Shown: positions 44,796-58,069 of the stretch, piece by piece | How positions within the stretch are numbered: the stretch's first letter is position 1 | How the letters are laid out: each line of letters opens with the position of its first letter | Source of the DNA: Haloechinothrix aidingensis | Lineage (GTDB): Bacteria; Actinomycetota; Actinomycetes; Mycobacteriales; Pseudonocardiaceae | Reading direction: 5' to 3' | Length of the DNA stretch: 64,000 bases | Assembly (NCBI RefSeq): GCF_013450155.1 | Contig: NZ_JACCKD010000001.1 | Span: forward strand, 682,001 to 746,000 | Translations under genes and position numbers: made by a program | Notes under the pieces: generated by a model | What the model saw: only the letters and a program-made list of their open reading frames with translations | The model's database searches: none | Told to the model about the DNA's origin: nothing

Positions 44796-45099
44796 CGGCC
44801 GGTCCGGCAGGGGCGAGCCGAAGGGCCTCTTCGGTGCATATGTGGTACCCGAGGAGTCATTCGGCTCGCGCCAGCCGTCCGGTGGGCGGGGACGGCCACT
44901 CTGCGCGGGGTGGCCTGGTGCGACTACCGTCGGGGTGGGTGCGGCGACCACGTGTCGTCGGCATCGCGGACGTTGCGCACGGGGCGGGCAAGGCCCCACA
45001 GGCGAACCCCAGCGGTGGGCCCAGCGGTGAGCCCAGCGGCAGGAACCCAGCGCGCACGGCGAATGGCCCGACCGGGGCCGGACAGGGAGGACCACACGA
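44796..45099. other. 304-bp intergenic region with a hairpin
   Basis: It separates ccsA from the ParA-like gene. It contains the hairpin at 44813-44869 and the GGGAGG ribosome-binding site of the next gene at about 45085-45090. I see no gene. Confidence 0.6.
44813..44869. terminator. Hairpin after ccsA (repeat family A variant)
   Basis: GCGAGCCGAA (44813-44822) pairs with TTCGGCTCGC (44860-44869), and inside it CCTC (44826-44829) pairs with GAGG (44851-44854). The GAGCCGAAGG string matches the core of the element at 6562-6622. It lies 17 nt past the ccsA stop, a good terminator position. Confidence 0.65.
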
Positions 45100-46467
45100 G
45101 TGAGCGAGCCGGACAACGAGGCAACGACTCGACAGCCCTCGCACGTCGACGGCCTGGAGTCAGCGGAGGAGCGCACGGACTCGCATCCGCACCCGCCCGT
45201 GGATGAGCAGCAACAGGCGCAGGCGGGGTGGACACCGGCGGATCCGGCGACTCAGCAGGACCTGCCGCCCGTCGTGCCTCCGGGAGACCCCGCGCACACT
45301 GCGGGAGCCGGCAACGCGCAGGGTGACCAGCGTGGCCGGTTGCCGTACGACCAGAACCAGCAGCCGTTCCCCCCACTCGGTCCGCCGCAGCCGCCCTGGC
45401 AGCAGGCCCAACAGCAGGCCCAACAGCAGGCCCAGCAACAAGCCCAGCAGCAGTACGCCGCCGGGCAGCCGCATCCAGGGGCGCAGCCGCGGTCGGCGCA
45501 CCCGGTGGACGATATGCGACGCCCGCGCCGGGGTCGGCATTCCGCCGCGGGGCCGGATGAGCTGGCCTCGGCCCAGCTGATCAAACCGGTGAAGCGTCAC
45601 CCGCAGAGTGGCTGGCGCAAGGCCGTCTACGTGGCGAGCGGGCATCTCATCAACCCGGGTGAGAGCCCCGCCGACCGTCGGCGCAGGGAGCTCATCGCGC
45701 GGGTCAACCAACCGCTGCGCGGCTGCTTCAAGATCGCCATGCTCAGCCTCAAGGGCGGTGTCGGTAAGACGACGACCACGACCACCCTCGGGTCGACCTT
45801 CGCGTCGCTGCGCGGGGACAGAGTGGTGGCCATCGACGCCAACCCGGACCGGGGCACGCTGTCGCAGAAGATCCCCATGGAGACGACGGCGACGGTGCGG
45901 CACCTGCTCCGGGACGCCGACCGGATCCACCGCTACAGCGACATACGTGCCTACACGTCCCAGGGCTCGAGCAGGTTGGAGATCCTGGCGAGTGAGCAGG
46001 ACCCCGCGGTGTCCGAGGCGTTCTCGGAGCAGGACTACCGCCGTGCGGTCGACCTGCTCGAGCACTTCTACAACATCGTGCTCACCGACTGCGGCACCGG
46101 GCTGATGCACTCGGCGATGAAGGGCGTCCTCGATGTCGCGGACGCACTCGTGCTGGTCTCATCGGGTTCGGTCGACGGTGCGCGCAGCGCCTCGGCGACG
46201 CTGGACTGGTTGGACGCGCACGGGTACGGCGGCCTGGTGCAGCGTTCGGTCGTGGTGATCAACTCGGTGAGGCCGAAGATGAGCTCGGTCGACCTGGACA
46301 AGCTCGAGGCGCATTTCGGGGCACGTACACGCGCCGTGTGCCGGATCCCGTTCGACGCGCATCTGGAGGAAGGTGCCGAGATCGAGCTGGACCAGCTCCA
46401 GGAGGGGACGCGGCTCAAGCTGCTCGAACTCGGCGCGACGGTTGCCGACGGCTTTACCAGTCCTTGA
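45100..46467 (+). CDS. ParA/MinD-like ATPase (Rv0530/EspI type)
   Basis: 455 aa. The N-terminal 150 residues are disordered and Gln/Pro-rich, with QAQQ repeats at 100-118. The ATPase domain starts near 197 with RELIARVNQPLRG; the deviant Walker A KGGVGKTT is at 218-225, AIDANPDRGTL follows, and VLTDCGTGLMHSAM is the Walker B-like segment. The same build is seen in EspI-type ATPases linked to type VII secretion, but no ESX gene is nearby; mycobacterial Rv0530 stands in this same place. GTG 45100 follows GGGAGG. Role unknown. Confidence 0.87.
   Translation: MSEPDNEATTRQPSHVDGLESAEERTDSHPHPPVDEQQQAQAGWTPADPATQQDLPPVVPPGDPAHTAGAGNAQGDQRGRLPYDQNQQPFPPLGPPQPPWQQAQQQAQQQAQQQAQQQYAAGQPHPGAQPRSAHPVDDMRRPRRGRHSAAGPDELASAQLIKPVKRHPQSGWRKAVYVASGHLINPGESPADRRRRELIARVNQPLRGCFKIAMLSLKGGVGKTTTTTTLGSTFASLRGDRVVAIDANPDRGTLSQKIPMETTATVRHLLRDADRIHRYSDIRAYTSQGSSRLEILASEQDPAVSEAFSEQDYRRAVDLLEHFYNIVLTDCGTGLMHSAMKGVLDVADALVLVSSGSVDGARSASATLDWLDAHGYGGLVQRSVVVINSVRPKMSSVDLDKLEAHFGARTRAVCRIPFDAHLEEGAEIELDQLQEGTRLKLLELGATVADGFTSP
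45403..45452 (+). repeat. 12-bp tandem repeat encoding Gln-Ala-Gln-Gln units
   Basis: CAGGCCCAACAG-like 12-mers occur about four times in a row, giving AQQQ repeats at residues 103-118 of the ParA-like protein. Frame is preserved, so copy number may vary between strains without loss of function. Confidence 0.75.
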
Positions 46468-46557
46468 CGACCCGCACCGGGAATCAGCGCCGGGACCGGG
46501 TTGCCGGGAGCGGTCACGGGCCGCGTGGCCCGGGAAAACTCCCCGAGAAAACTCACA

Positions 46558-46581
46558 GCCCCCTCGGTTTCCCGAGGGGGC
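46558..46581. terminator. 10-bp hairpin between ParA-like and small membrane gene
   Basis: GCCCCCTCGG (46558-46567), TTTC loop, CCGAGGGGGC (46572-46581). It lies 90 nt after the ParA stop and 25 nt beyond the 3' end of the convergent gene at 46606-46797, so it can serve both strands. Confidence 0.8.
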
Positions 46582-46605
46582 GTGGGGCACTTCTGTCCGG
46601 GACGG

Positions 46606-46797
46606 CTAGTTTTGCTCGTCGTCGCGCCGCTTCCTGCGCTGTTCCTCGCTGAGCTTGCGAAGGAAGTCCGGGTCATCGTCCGGAGCGACGGGCGCTGCCT
46701 TGCGTGTCGGCGTGGTGTCGTCGCGTTCGGAGCTCAACACCCGCCACAAGAGCACCGCGATAGTGATTACGCCGATCGCTGCGAGCAGGTAGTGCAT
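46606..46797 (-). CDS. Small single-helix membrane protein
   Basis: 63 aa. One hydrophobic helix (YLLAAIGVITIAVLLWRVL, residues 3-21) is followed by a charged tail ending in FLRKLSEEQRRKRRDDEQN. ATG 46797 has AAGGAG about 9 nt upstream, which supports this short start. No family recognised. It lies downstream of bldC on the same strand, 98 bp away, so the two may share a transcript. Confidence 0.72.
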   Translation of the reverse strand: MHYLLAAIGVITIAVLLWRVLSSERDDTTPTRKAAPVAPDDDPDFLRKLSEEQRRKRRDDEQN

Positions 46798-46895
46798 GCT
46801 CGCTCCTTCCCGCTGTGCCGCGTTGGTGTCCTCTACCCCGAGGGTAGCCGCATTCGTGGCGGGGGAGAGCGGAACCGGGGCATTAATGCCGAAAT

Positions 46896-47102
46896 TTACT
46901 CGACCGCCTCCGATGTCAACTTGGCGAGAAGCTCGTTGACCTCGGCTTCCCGGAAACGGCGATGCCCGCCAGGCGTGCGGATGGAGCCGATCCTGCCTGA
47001 GGCCGCCCACCTGGTCACGGTTTTCGGGTCGACGCGGAACAGTTCTGCGACTTCGCCGGGCGTGAGCAGACGGCCCCCCGACTGAGGCACGGTCGCGGTC
47101 AT
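46896..47102 (-). CDS. bldC: Developmental regulator BldC
   Basis: 68 aa with one MerR-like DNA-binding domain: LLTPGEVAELFRVDPKTVTRWAASG, then the diagnostic SIRTPGGHRRFREAEVNELL. This is nearly identical in motif to Streptomyces BldC, which binds direct repeats and controls the onset of development. It has no effector domain. ATG 47102 has a strong AAGGAGG. An inverted repeat lies just upstream (47116-47134). Confidence 0.93.
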   Translation of the reverse strand: MTATVPQSGGRLLTPGEVAELFRVDPKTVTRWAASGRIGSIRTPGGHRRFREAEVNELLAKLTSEAVE

Positions 47103-47510
47103 GGTCTGACCTCCTTATCGCGATCAGTGCGATACCCGCCGCCAATCGTGCAGGTATACCCTATCTTGGCAGCACTGGCTGCTTGATGCCACAAGCGTCG
47201 CATCTCGCCTGGCGGGTACTCGAACGGTTGGCTGAGAGTAAAGAGTAGGTAAGGGGATGAATCGGGCATCTCTACTGGCCGCCGACCCGGCGATCCGGCT
47301 GCGGAACACGCAACCGGCTCATGCGGTGACCGAGCTGAGACCGGTGCAGCCGGCCGGTCTCGCGCGGGTACGTTCGGTCCCGCGCGCCGCGCGCACCCCG
47401 AGAAGGTAACCTGCGGGCGAGACATCAGCACACCGGGAGTGCCCCACCCGCGTGTCCACCGGAGCTTCCCGGCGCGCGGCTGCGGCCCCCATCCTGTTCG
47501 ATGAGGCACT
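47103..47510. other. 408-bp divergent promoter region (bldC / Lrp-AsnC regulator)
   Basis: No gene is seen. It holds the inverted repeat at 47116-47134, an AT-richer promoter-like stretch around 47150-47170, and a GAGACCGG/CCGGTCTC dyad at 47337-47361. Confidence 0.55.
47116..47134. promoter_or_regulatory. Inverted repeat in the bldC leader
   Basis: TATCGC-7 nt-GCGATA lies directly upstream of the bldC ribosome-binding site. It may be an operator or a leader hairpin affecting bldC translation. Confidence 0.35.
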
Positions 47511-47984
47511 GTGGACGCGATAGATCGGAAGATCATTGCCGCCCTGCGGGACAACGGCAGGGCGACGTACGCCGAGCTGGGGCGTCATATCGGTCTCTCG
47601 GCGTCGTCGGTGCACGAGCGTGTCGCCAAGCTCGAGGCCGCCGGGGTCATCACCGGGTATCACGCCGTCGTCGACCCTCGGGCCGTGGGGCTGGACGTGA
47701 CCGCGCTCGTCGGCGTGCAACCGTCCGACACCGCATCCGACGACGCGGTGGCCGATGCCCTTGCCGAACTGGAAGAGGTGGAGAGCTGCTACGCGGTGGC
47801 CGGAGACGACGCCTTCGTGGTGAAGGTACGCGTGCCGACCATGGATGACCTGGAGCTCGCGCTGGGACGGTTGCGCCGCATTCCCGGTGTCTCGCGCACG
47901 CACACCACCGTCGTGCTGTCCACCCGGTTCGAGGGGCGCCCGAACAACACCGCGCTGGCGGGCGGCGGCACGAACGTCACGTGA
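47511..47984 (+). CDS. Lrp/AsnC family transcriptional regulator
   Basis: 157 aa. Winged helix at 1-60 (IDRKIIAALRDNGRATYAELGRHIGLSASSVHERVAKLEAAGVI) and a RAM/AsnC ligand domain from about 70 (LVGVQPSD..., VESCYAVAGDDAFVVKVRV). It likely senses an amino acid. GTG 47511 begins the conserved DAIDRKI. It is followed with a 4-nt overlap by the DUF4229 gene and then the cysteine-desulfhydrase-like gene, so a sulfur amino acid ligand is a reasonable guess. Confidence 0.92.
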   Translation: MDAIDRKIIAALRDNGRATYAELGRHIGLSASSVHERVAKLEAAGVITGYHAVVDPRAVGLDVTALVGVQPSDTASDDAVADALAELEEVESCYAVAGDDAFVVKVRVPTMDDLELALGRLRRIPGVSRTHTTVVLSTRFEGRPNNTALAGGGTNVT

Positions 47985-48523
47985 CCGTGGAGCGTAGCGT
48001 GGGCACCGTGAACGAGTGGCGTACCGGGCGACCCGGTGGCGACTTCGCCGTCGACCTGACGTTGTACCTGCTTGCCAGGCTCGGGCTCGTGGCAGCAGGC
48101 ACCATCGTGCTTGTACTCGTCAACGTTCCGCTGCTCGTGGCGATCGCGATCGCCCTGGTGCTCTCGCTGCCGCTGGGCCTGTTGTTCCTGCGCGGGCTGA
48201 ACGCGCGCGTCACCGCCGGTCTGGCCGAGCGTGGTGAACGGCGGAAGGCGGAGCGTGCGCGACTGCGCGCGCAGCTGCGCGGGGAGTTGCCGGAGGAGGC
48301 GGGCCCGGTCGCCGGCACGGCCGCTGCCTCCGGGGACGGCGTGACGGCCACCACCGATGCCGGGGTCGAGGGCGACGAGGCCACCGGTGCCGGTGGCGGA
48401 GATCGCGGTGCCGAGGACTCGCAGGGGGACTCGCGGGGTGACGCGCCGGGAGACTCACCGGGCGAAGCCGCTGGAGATGCCGCTGGGGACGGGTCGGGCC
48501 GGTCGCGGCCCGAGTCGGCATAA
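47981..48523 (+). CDS. DUF4229 membrane protein
   Basis: 180 aa. Two hydrophobic helices (DLTLYLLARLGLVAAGTIVLVLV and LLVAIAIALVLSLPLGLLFL) are followed by a charged helix RAERARLRAQ-type segment and a Gly/Asp/Ser-rich tail. The LYLLARLGLV start is the DUF4229 pattern. The GTG at 47981 overlaps the regulator's stop by 4 nt; GTG 48008 is an alternative. Function unknown. Confidence 0.75.
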   Translation: MTVERSVGTVNEWRTGRPGGDFAVDLTLYLLARLGLVAAGTIVLVLVNVPLLVAIAIALVLSLPLGLLFLRGLNARVTAGLAERGERRKAERARLRAQLRGELPEEAGPVAGTAAASGDGVTATTDAGVEGDEATGAGGGDRGAEDSQGDSRGDAPGDSPGEAAGDAAGDGSGRSRPESA

Positions 48524-48532
48524 TCGCCCGCC

Positions 48533-49627
48533 ATGGGCCAGCACTCGACTCGTGACTGGGTGGCTGAGGCGATCCGCATCATCGACGCCGACGCCAACCG
48601 CAGCGCCGACACGCACCTGCACATGTTCCCGCTTCCCCAGCAATGGGGCATCGATCTCTACCTCAAGGACGAGTCGGTACACCCGACCGGGTCCCTCAAG
48701 CACCGGCTCGCGCGTTCGCTGCTGCTCTACGGGCTGGTCAGCGGGCGGATCGGCCCGCGAACGGTGTTGATCGAGGCATCGAGCGGGTCCACGGCCGTGT
48801 CGGAGGCGTACTTCGCGCGCATGCTGGGGCTCGAGTTCGTCACCGTCGTCCCTCGCTCGACGAGCAAGGAGAAGATCGAGCTCATCGAGTTCTACGGGGG
48901 ACGGTGCCACTACGTGGACACCGCGCCGGAGATGTACAGCGAGGCGGAGCGGCTCGCCATGGAGTGCGGGGGCCACTACCTCGACCAGTTCACCTACGCC
49001 GAGCGGGCCACGGACTGGCGGGGTAACAACAACATCGCCGAGTCGATCTTCATGCAGATGCGTGAGGAGCGTTACCCGGTACCGAGTGCCGTGGTCGTGG
49101 GCGCGGGGACCGGTGGGACCAGCGCGACCATCGGCAGGTACGTGCGCTACCGCAGGCACCCCACGAGGATCGTCGTTGTCGACCCGGAGAACTCCGCGTT
49201 CTGCCACGCGTGGGAGACGGGGGCGATGGACTACACGACGGGGATGCCGTCCCGGATCGAGGGGATCGGGCGGCCGAGGGTTGAGCCGTCGTTCCTGCCC
49301 GAGGTGATCGACGAGATGATCCGGGTCCCGGACGCCGGGTCACTGGCTGCCATGCGGTTGCTGCTGCAGTACACCGGCCACCGGGCGGGCGGATCCACGG
49401 GCACCAACCTGTACGGCGCCTTCCAGGTGATCGCGCGCATGGTGCAGCGGGGGGAGACCGGCAGTGTGGTGACCCTGGTCTGCGACGGCGGCGAACGCTA
49501 CACGCACACCTACTACGACGACAGCTGGGTGGCCGCGCAGGGCCTTGACCTGCAACCGCATCGCGCCGCGCTCGACGACTTCCTCGTCACCGGCCGCTTC
49601 GCCCCTCCGGGAGAGAGCCCGATGTGA
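48533..49627 (+). CDS. PLP-dependent cysteine desulfhydrase/synthase-like enzyme (Cds1 type)
   Basis: 364-aa fold-type II PLP enzyme. The Schiff-base lysine is K56 in [10 protein letters not shown], the substrate loop is [12 protein letters not shown], and the phosphate-binding glycines are GAGTGGTSA. It resembles mycobacterial Rv3684 (Cds1), reported to release sulfide from cysteine, more than it does CysK, and is longer at the C-terminus (extra 40 residues). It lies 9 nt after the DUF4229 gene. The stop codon is inside an inverted-repeat element. Confidence 0.87.
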   Translation: MGQHSTRDWVAEAIRIIDADANRSADTHLHMFPLPQQWGIDLYLKDESVHPTGSLKHRLARSLLLYGLVSGRIGPRTVLIEASSGSTAVSEAYFARMLGLEFVTVVPRSTSKEKIELIEFYGGRCHYVDTAPEMYSEAERLAMECGGHYLDQFTYAERATDWRGNNNIAESIFMQMREERYPVPSAVVVGAGTGGTSATIGRYVRYRRHPTRIVVVDPENSAFCHAWETGAMDYTTGMPSRIEGIGRPRVEPSFLPEVIDEMIRVPDAGSLAAMRLLLQYTGHRAGGSTGTNLYGAFQVIARMVQRGETGSVVTLVCDGGERYTHTYYDDSWVAAQGLDLQPHRAALDDFLVTGRFAPPGESPM

Positions 49628-49667
49628 CGTCGGGCTCCCTGGATGGAACCAACGTCACCTTCGGCTC
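49615..49667. terminator. Imperfect inverted repeat between Cds1-like gene and menA (family A)
   Basis: GAGCCCGATGTGACGT (49615-49630) pairs at 13 of 16 positions with 49652-49667. A competing perfect 8-bp hairpin joins 49615-49622 to 49630-49637. The right arm shares GGAGCCGAAGGTGAC (read on the minus strand) with the element at 6562-6622. It lies between convergent genes and overlaps the Cds1-like stop codon, so it probably terminates both. Confidence 0.7.
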
Positions 49668-50540
49668 CTAGCCGAACGCCAGCGCGGTCGCGGTGACAGC
49701 CGCCCACAGCAGCATCGCCAGGCCGGTGTCGCGCAGCACGGGAACGAGCGCGTGACCGGTGTGCCTGCCGAGCACCGTCCGTAGCGGCGCGATGAGCAGC
49801 AGTGCGGACACCACGGCGAAGGTGGCTGGTGGATGCCACGTCCCGACGAGCAGGCTCGCGACGAACGGCAGCACCAGCAGAGCCACGTACAGCCTGCGCG
49901 TCCCCGCGTCGCCCAGCCGTACGGCGAGGGTCCGCTTGCCGACCGCGGAGTCGCTCCGGATGTCCCGGAGGTTGTTGGCCAGCAGCACCGCAGCCGATAA
50001 CGCGCCGATAGCGACCGCGCACGCCACCGCGGTCGGGCTCACGGTGCCTGCCTGGACGTACATCGTGCCGAGCACGGCGACGAGCCCGAAGAACACGAAC
50101 ACGGCGGGCTCACCGAAGCCCGCGTAGCCGTACGGCTTGGCGCTGCCGGTGTAGAACCACGCACCGGCGACGCAGGCCGCCCCGACCGCGAACAGCCACA
50201 AGTGGCCGCTGAGCACGACGAGCGTGGCACCGACGATGCAGGCGACAACCAGGCTGCTCAGCGCGGTCGCGCGGACCGACGTGGGGGCCGCGAGCCCGGT
50301 GGCGACCAGCCGCACCGGCCCGACCCTGCGGTCATCGGTACCGCGGATGCCGTCGGAGTAGTCGTTGGCGAAGTTCACACCGATGATCAGGGCGAGCGCG
50401 ACGATCAGGGCGAGCGCCGCGTACGCCGGGGACGCGTCCCCGGCGTACGCCGCCGCCCCGGTGCCGGCGAGCACCGGGGCGATGGCGTTCGGCAGCGTGC
50501 GGGGGCGTGCCCCTTCGATCCATTCCGCGATGGTGGCCAT
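49668..50540 (-). CDS. menA: 1,4-dihydroxy-2-naphthoate polyprenyltransferase
   Basis: 290-aa membrane enzyme that attaches the isoprenoid tail to dihydroxynaphthoate in menaquinone synthesis. It begins with the typical IEGARPRTLPNAIAPVLAGTGAA. The first aspartate-rich motif is NDYSDGIRGTD (59-69), the second NNLRDIRSD (189-197). About nine hydrophobic helices are present. ATG 50540 is chosen; GTG 50558 would add six residues. Convergent with the Cds1-like gene. Confidence 0.96.
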   Translation of the reverse strand: MATIAEWIEGARPRTLPNAIAPVLAGTGAAAYAGDASPAYAALALIVALALIIGVNFANDYSDGIRGTDDRRVGPVRLVATGLAAPTSVRATALSSLVVACIVGATLVVLSGHLWLFAVGAACVAGAWFYTGSAKPYGYAGFGEPAVFVFFGLVAVLGTMYVQAGTVSPTAVACAVAIGALSAAVLLANNLRDIRSDSAVGKRTLAVRLGDAGTRRLYVALLVLPFVASLLVGTWHPPATFAVVSALLLIAPLRTVLGRHTGHALVPVLRDTGLAMLLWAAVTATALAFG

Positions 50541-50601
50541 GGGGGCATTTTTTCCCACCGTACGCGCGCGGCCGACAGGACCCCGCCCGCCCGGGCGGCG
50601 C

Positions 50602-56139
<5,538 letters not shown>

Positions 56140-56367
56140 GAACTCAGACCTCCTGGAAACAGGCTCGGGGATGTCGGTGGTGGACGTTTCTCGCGCCGTG
56201 CGCAGACGTCCGACTACATACCAGCATGTCCGTTACCGGGTGGTACGGCGACAGCCGGTGCGGTTACGCGATTCCGTCAAACTTTGTCGGACGGCGACCT
56301 TGACAGGCTGTGCGCAGGGCGTACCCGTTGCGCGGCCGGGCGGCTCGGCAGGGGTGCTGGTGTGGCG

Positions 56368-57621
56368 TCACGCACGTCGCTGCCGGTCGGAGCCAGCCGG
56401 CCGCATGAGGGTGTCGCGCAGCGCGGCGCGGTCGACCTTTCCCGGTCCCAGTACCGGGAACGAGTCGAGCACGTGTGTGCGCTTGGGGACCGCGGCGCGA
56501 CCGGCGGCCGCGCGGGCGAGCTCGGCCAGCGCATCGCTCGCGGGCGGTTCGGCGGGGTCGGTCGGGACGATCGCCGCCACGACGATCTCGCCCCACTCGG
56601 CATCGGGAATCCCGACCGCGCAGGCCTGGTCCACGCCGGGATGGTCGAGCAGGGCCCGTTCCACCAGTACCGGGGGCACCTTCACACCGCCGGTGTTGAT
56701 GACGTCGTCGGCACGGCCGAGCACGTCCAGACGGCCGTCGGCGCGGAAACGGCCGAGGTCGCTCGTACGGAACCGGCCTCCCGAGAACGCGTCCGAGGTG
56801 GCGGTGGGGTCGGCGCGGTAACCGTGCGCGAGGACGTCGCCGGACAGCGCGATGCGTCCCGGAACCCCTCCGGTGCCGCGGGCGATGGCGCCCGTGTCCC
56901 CGTCGCTGCCCTCGCCTGCCCCGTCACCGCCGGGCTCCAGGTGAACGCCGACCCCGTCCAGCGGCGTTCCGTCGTAGACGCACCCGCCCGCGGTCTCGCT
57001 CATGCCGTACGCGCTGACGACGGTCAGGCCGGCGTCGGCGGCACGGCGGCGCAGGGGTGCGGGTGTGGCCGCGCCGCCCACGACGATCGCGTCGAAAGCC
57101 CTCGCGGCCTCGCGGGCCGCGCCGCCCGCGTCGAGGATCCGGGTGAGTTGCGTGGGTACCAGCGAGGTGTAGCGCGGCCCCGTGCCGCGCAGCACCGGTC
57201 GTGCGGTGGCGGCGAACTCGTCCGGCCGGAACCCGGCGCTGAGGTCGAGCACCGCGGGTCGCGTGCCTGCCAGAAGCGAGCGCACCAGCACCTGAAGGCC
57301 CCCGATGTAGTGCGCCGGGGTGGCAAGCAGCCACTGCCCGGGCCCGCCGAGCCGGGCGTGCGTGGCCCGTGCCGAGCTGGTCAGAGCGTGCGCGGACAGC
57401 AGCACACCCTTCGCGGGCCCGGTCGAGCCCGAGGTGGGCACGATGACCGCGGTCGCGTCCTCGACGGGTTCGCCGGGGCGCATGGCGGCACGGACCGATC
57501 CGGCCCGCGGGTCGTGCGCGTCCAGTGGGAGTACCGTTCCCGCGCCGGCGAGCGCACCGGCCAGCGCGTCGGCCAGCTCCCGCACCGACGCCTCGCTGCC
57601 ATCGACCCAGACCTCCCGCAC
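56368..57621 (-). CDS. menE: o-Succinylbenzoate-CoA ligase
   Basis: 417-aa AMP-forming ligase activating o-succinylbenzoate in menaquinone synthesis. The P-loop PTSGSTGPAKG is at 62-72; SAYGMSETAGG is the A5-type motif; the A8 hinge DLGRFRADGRLDVLGRADD, and the C-terminal catalytic lysine in GPGKVDRAAL are present. The N-terminal domain is shortened compared with Bacillus MenE, as in mycobacteria. GTG 57621 follows GGTGGA. It is 228 bp upstream of the giant carboxylase on the same strand. Confidence 0.94.
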   Translation of the reverse strand: MREVWVDGSEASVRELADALAGALAGAGTVLPLDAHDPRAGSVRAAMRPGEPVEDATAVIVPTSGSTGPAKGVLLSAHALTSSARATHARLGGPGQWLLATPAHYIGGLQVLVRSLLAGTRPAVLDLSAGFRPDEFAATARPVLRGTGPRYTSLVPTQLTRILDAGGAAREAARAFDAIVVGGAATPAPLRRRAADAGLTVVSAYGMSETAGGCVYDGTPLDGVGVHLEPGGDGAGEGSDGDTGAIARGTGGVPGRIALSGDVLAHGYRADPTATSDAFSGGRFRTSDLGRFRADGRLDVLGRADDVINTGGVKVPPVLVERALLDHPGVDQACAVGIPDAEWGEIVVAAIVPTDPAEPPASDALAELARAAAGRAAVPKRTHVLDSFPVLGPGKVDRAALRDTLMRPAGSDRQRRA

Positions 57622-57643
57622 TCCACCATTGTGCGGGTGTGCC

Positions 57644-57686
57644 GAATGACGCCCTGAGTCCACCCGACGGACCGACAGCGTCATTC
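57644..57686. repeat. Inverted repeat upstream of menE (family B)
   Basis: GAATGACGC (57644-57652) and GCGTCATTC (57678-57686) are exact complements over 9 bp with 25 nt between. The same GAATGACGC/GCGTCATTC arms form the ends of the stronger element at 59914-59960. It lies between the divergent menE and the gene at 57752, so here it is not a terminator position. Confidence 0.7.
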
Positions 57687-57751
57687 AGCCTCCTGCCCGA
57701 TTCCGGGCAGGACATTTGGTTGTGGCGAGCCGCGGGTGGCAGGGTCCTGGT

Positions 57752-58030
57752 GTGCGCGCTACCGAACACGCACCACCGGCGGAGCTGGTCCGGTATGTGT
57801 CCGGCTCGACGGGCCTGGCACCCGATACGGCGGCGAGGGTCGTGGCTGATGTGGTCGCCTACTTCAGCGAGACGCCCGAGCAGTACGTCCGCCGCAGGCA
57901 CACCGAGCTGCGGCGGCGCGGCTGGAACAACGAGCGGATCTGGGACGCGCTGGCCACCGAACTGGCGGGTAGGCCGTTCGGGGCAGGCGAGGTCAGCAGG
58001 CGCCAGCTCAGGCGGATGGTGTACGGCTGA
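57752..58030 (+). CDS. Conserved actinobacterial hypothetical protein
   Basis: 92 aa, helical and basic: PPAELVRYVSGSTGLAPDTAARVVADVVAYFSETPEQYVRRRHTELRRRGWNNERIWDALATEL and a closing RRQLRRMVYG. Similar small proteins occur in Streptomyces as far as I remember. No function is known; a nucleic-acid role is possible from the basic helices. GTG 57752 is chosen. It is 39 nt upstream of glmS and probably co-transcribed. Confidence 0.7.
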   Translation: MRATEHAPPAELVRYVSGSTGLAPDTAARVVADVVAYFSETPEQYVRRRHTELRRRGWNNERIWDALATELAGRPFGAGEVSRRQLRRMVYG

Positions 58031-58069
58031 CCGCTCGGACGCGCCACTCGACCGGACGGGGAGGTAGGA

